16,222 nt of DNA from Competibacteraceae bacterium UBA2792 (lineage in GTDB: Bacteria; Pseudomonadota; Gammaproteobacteria; Competibacterales; Competibacteraceae). Shown here piece by piece: positions 14,420 to 16,222 of the stretch (its first letter is position 1; each line of letters begins with the position of its first letter). The notes under the pieces are model-generated. The model was not told the DNA's origin. It did no database searches and saw only the letters and a list, made by a program, of their open reading frames with translations. Both the position numbers and the translations under genes were made by a program. Location of the stretch: NCBI GenBank assembly GCA_002352125.1, contig DEHU01000015.1:1-16222 (forward strand), read 5' to 3'.

Positions 14420-15772
14420 ATGGAAAGGGAAGCAGCTTCCGCAGCGACCCCGATGCAAGTGGTCGTCCGTGGGCGGGTAGAGATGCCGGGACCGGAAGAC
14501 ATCGCGATAGATCATGTCGTCGGTATCGGGTTCGTCGCCTCGCAGCAACGACGATCCACGGCCCGAGAGTTGCTGGGTCCAGAAAAAATGCCTGGCGGGG
14601 CGATTTTCGCACTCGACCTGAACCGTGAGCCGTTGGTGCCGCGTCGACTGATGGACGAGGCAACGCTAGGTGTTCCGTTTCATCCGCGCGGGTGCAGTCC
14701 GTCCTGCGGCGCGCAGGGTCAGCGCCGGTTGCTGGTCATCAGCGACCGGGCCGCAACCGATCACGTCGTGGAGGTGTTCGACGTGGAGGGCGAGGCGTTC
14801 GCTGCGATGGGCCTGCGGCACGTCCAGACGGTCGCCGGCGCCGGGCACTTGGTCAGCCCCAACGATCTGGTGGCCCTCGATGGCGGCCAGTTCTACGTCA
14901 CCAACGACCACGGCGCCCGCCAAGCCCTCCTGCAACTGCTGGAAACCGGGACCGCGCTACCTTGGTCGACGGTGGCGTTCTGGGATGGCCACCGATTCCG
15001 GACGGTCGCCAAGGGGATCGCGTTCGCCAATAGCATCGCTCTCGATCCCGCCTGCGGTCGGCTCTACGTCGCGGCCACCCGGTCGAAGAAAATCCACGCT
15101 TACGTCTGGGACGCCAGCAATCCAGCTAAAGAACTGACCGATTTCGTCTCCATCGACCTTCCCGGCTGCCCCGACAATCTAGAGTGGGACAAGGAAGGCC
15201 ATCTATGGATCAGCACCGATCCGAGTTTCGTTAGACTCGCTCTGTACGCCGCCGGCATGTCATCGACCGCCCCGTCGCTGGTGCTGCGCCTCTGCTTCGA
15301 CGGCGAGAAATCGCCGCGCATCGAGAAGGTGTGGCGCGACGAGACCGGCGCGATCATCTCGGCATCGAGCGTCGCCGCCACCGCCAGTGCGATGGCGTTC
15401 AGCGGAACGGCCTCCGGCGGGGGGTTATTTCCTCATCCCAAGGAAACCTGCGAGCCGTTAGCTCAAGTCACCGACTTCGGCAAGAATCCAGGTGGGTTGC
15501 TGATGTGCGCCTACGTGCCGCCTGGACTTTCCAATGGCCGGCCACTGGTCGTTGCTCTGCACGGCTGCAGTCAGCAAGCAAAGGATTACGGCGACGGACC
15601 CGGCTGGACCCGGCTCGCCGGCGAATACCGTTTTGCCCTGCTGCTGCCCCAGCAGACGAAAGCTAACAATCCGATGAGATGCTTCAATTGGTTCGAGCCG
15701 AACGATGTGAAGCGGCACGATGCTACCGGTAAAGTGGACCCATCAGTCAAGGCCAGGGGCTGGGCCATTTAA
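14420..15772 (+). pseudogene. Arylesterase-like beta-propeller fused to truncated PHB-depolymerase-type esterase
   Basis: AGGAG (14407-14411) lies 8 nt before the ATG. The first ~320 residues resemble the arylesterase/strictosidine-synthase six-bladed propeller family: MPGPEDIAID, VSPNDLVALDGGQFYVTND, AFANSIALD, LYVAATRSKKIHAY, LPGCPDNLEWDKEGHLWIS. It stops at the last blade (IISASSVAA) and, without a frame change, continues into an esterase of the PHB-depolymerase type: DFGKNPGGLLMCAYVPPGL, VVALHGCSQQA (oxyanion hole), LLPQQTKANNPMRCFNWFEP. The lipase-box serine expected further on is missing because an insertion-sequence end starts near 15730; the last ~14 codons to the stop at 15770-15772 are IS sequence. 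The esterase half is therefore dead, while the propeller half could still fold. No signal peptide is seen. The fusion may be natural or a recombination product. Confidence 0.75.
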
Positions 15773-15963
15773 GATAGAAGCCATGCTGGGTTAAAAACGG
15801 CTCATCACGCTGCACGCTGGAGCGGTTGGCTGTTATCGTAGACGTCGGCCGGCGTCCGATTGGCGAGCGACTGGTGCGGACGTTCGGTGTTGTAGAATCG
15901 AAAGTAAGCCGCCAGTCCGGCGTGCGCCTCGCGCAGGCTTTGATACTGCCGGAGAGACACCTC
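15730..15963 (-). mobile_element. IS3-type element, right-end remnant
   Basis: The element begins at TAAAGTGGACCC (tip at about 15730) inside the esterase gene and carries the 3' end of an orfB on the minus strand. It is cut at 15963/15964 by an ISAs1-type end. The same tip recurs at 16201 with 21 of 22 bases identical and in the same orientation, which supports it being a real IS terminus. Only about 234 bp remain. Confidence 0.75.
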
Positions 15964-15969
15964 CAGGGC
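15805..15969 (-). pseudogene. IS3-family transposase orfB, C-terminal fragment
   Basis: The readable minus-strand frame is 54 codons and ends with the typical IS3-family integrase tail: YQSLREAHAGLAAYFRFYN, then TERPHQSLANRTPADVY. The conserved FYN-ER-HQSL-TPA block includes the region after the last acidic catalytic residue. Upstream the frame runs into a TGA at 15972-15970 that belongs to the ISAs1-type end, so the rest of orfB is missing from the window. Non-functional. Confidence 0.85.
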
Positions 15970-16200
15970 TCACGCATGAAATTGCAAAGCTATTGAATCG
16001 CGGCTTGAGGCGATCAAGTAACTACCTCTTCACGGCATGGTGAAGAGGTGATGATCTTGATCGACAAATTGATCGCGCAGTTTTCTGAACTGGAGGATCC
16101 GCGTTGCGAGGGCAAGGTTGAACACCGATTGATCGACATTCTGGTCATTGCCATCTGTGCGGTGATCGCCTGCGCGGAGAGTTGGGAGGATATTGCGCTG
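15964..16200 (+). mobile_element. ISAs1-type element, left-end fragment
   Basis: CAGGGCTCACGCATGAAATT at 15964 fits the terminal inverted repeat of ISAs1-family elements, and it is followed 87 nt later by a transposase start. The element lies inside the IS3-type orfB and is itself cut at about 16200 by another IS end, leaving about 237 bp. Confidence 0.75.
16024..16049 (+). promoter_or_regulatory. RBS-masking hairpin before ISAs1-type transposase
   Basis: ACCTCTTCAC (16024-16033) pairs perfectly with GTGAAGAGGT (16040-16049) around a GGCATG loop, ending 1 nt before the ATG at 16051. The GAAGAGG likely to serve as RBS lies inside the right arm, so the hairpin would hide it in transcripts reading in from outside. 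This control is known for several IS elements; here it is inferred from structure. Confidence 0.55.
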
Positions 16201-16203
16201 TAA
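16051..16203 (+). pseudogene. ISAs1-family transposase, N-terminal fragment
   Basis: Fifty residues remain: the N-terminal block typical of ISAs1 (H-repeat-associated) transposases, with FSELEDPR, HRLIDILVIAICAVIACAES and WEDI. Homology stops at WEDIAL, where TAA is supplied by the incoming IS tip (TAAAGTGGACCC). The DDE catalytic core is missing, so the fragment is inactive. Confidence 0.87.
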
Positions 16204-16222
16204 AGTGGACCCTTCAGTCAAG
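16201..16222. mobile_element. Second IS3-type end at window edge
   Basis: TAAAGTGGACCCTTCAGTCA at 16201 repeats the tip at 15730 with a single difference over 22 bases (T for A at 16213). The orientation matches the first copy, so the element should extend beyond the window with its orfB on the minus strand. Confidence 0.7.

Overview
This window is GC-rich accessory DNA from a proteobacterium. Codon use, AAGGAG-type ribosome binding sites, a diderm lipoprotein signal and the IS families fit a gamma- or betaproteobacterium. The combination of caspase homologues, a TIR-STAND relic and a PHB-depolymerase relic recalls large environmental or activated-sludge genomes, but I cannot name a genus from the sequence. 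No rRNA, tRNA or CRISPR array is visible. All family assignments come from reading motifs; no database search was run.

Layout. 1-498: non-coding leader with GC-rich hairpins. 499-1494: a secreted protein with three copies of a GIxL-W repeat. 1516-2480: a toxin-antitoxin remnant, made of a RelE/HigB-type toxin lacking its N-terminus, an overlapping HTH antitoxin, and a second HTH protein of an antitoxin family without its own toxin. 2556-3092 (minus): a small orphan protein with a caspase-clan-like His/Cys pair. 3093-3503: a hairpin-rich non-coding stretch with a palindromic AATTCC repeat. 3504-4240 (minus): a decayed TIR plus STAND-NTPase gene, without a start codon, frameshifted just after Walker A and then cut off.

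The core is 4673-13975, three co-directional genes: a metacaspase (270 aa), a 1977-residue protein carrying two different alpha/beta-hydrolase (lipase-type) domains, a CHAT caspase-like protease domain and a TPR-like C-terminus, and a large phospholipase-D-family lipoprotein. The first two share the same RBS design (AAGGAG, about 6 nt before ATG). I read this as a candidate protease-plus-lipase module, in which a caspase-type protease could switch on enzymes that attack or remodel membrane lipid. That coupling is inference; the domain assignments rest on visible catalytic motifs.

13976-14419 is intergenic. 14420-15730 is a fusion of an arylesterase/strictosidine-synthase-like beta-propeller with the N-terminus of a PHB-depolymerase-type esterase, cut off by an insertion sequence before the catalytic serine. 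The right edge is a nest of insertions: an IS3-type end, interrupted by an ISAs1-type element, interrupted in turn by a second IS3-type end with the same tip sequence. The window therefore holds one intact, unusual gene set between decayed toxin-antitoxin and TIR-STAND genes on one side and stacked IS elements on the other, as expected of a turnover-prone island.
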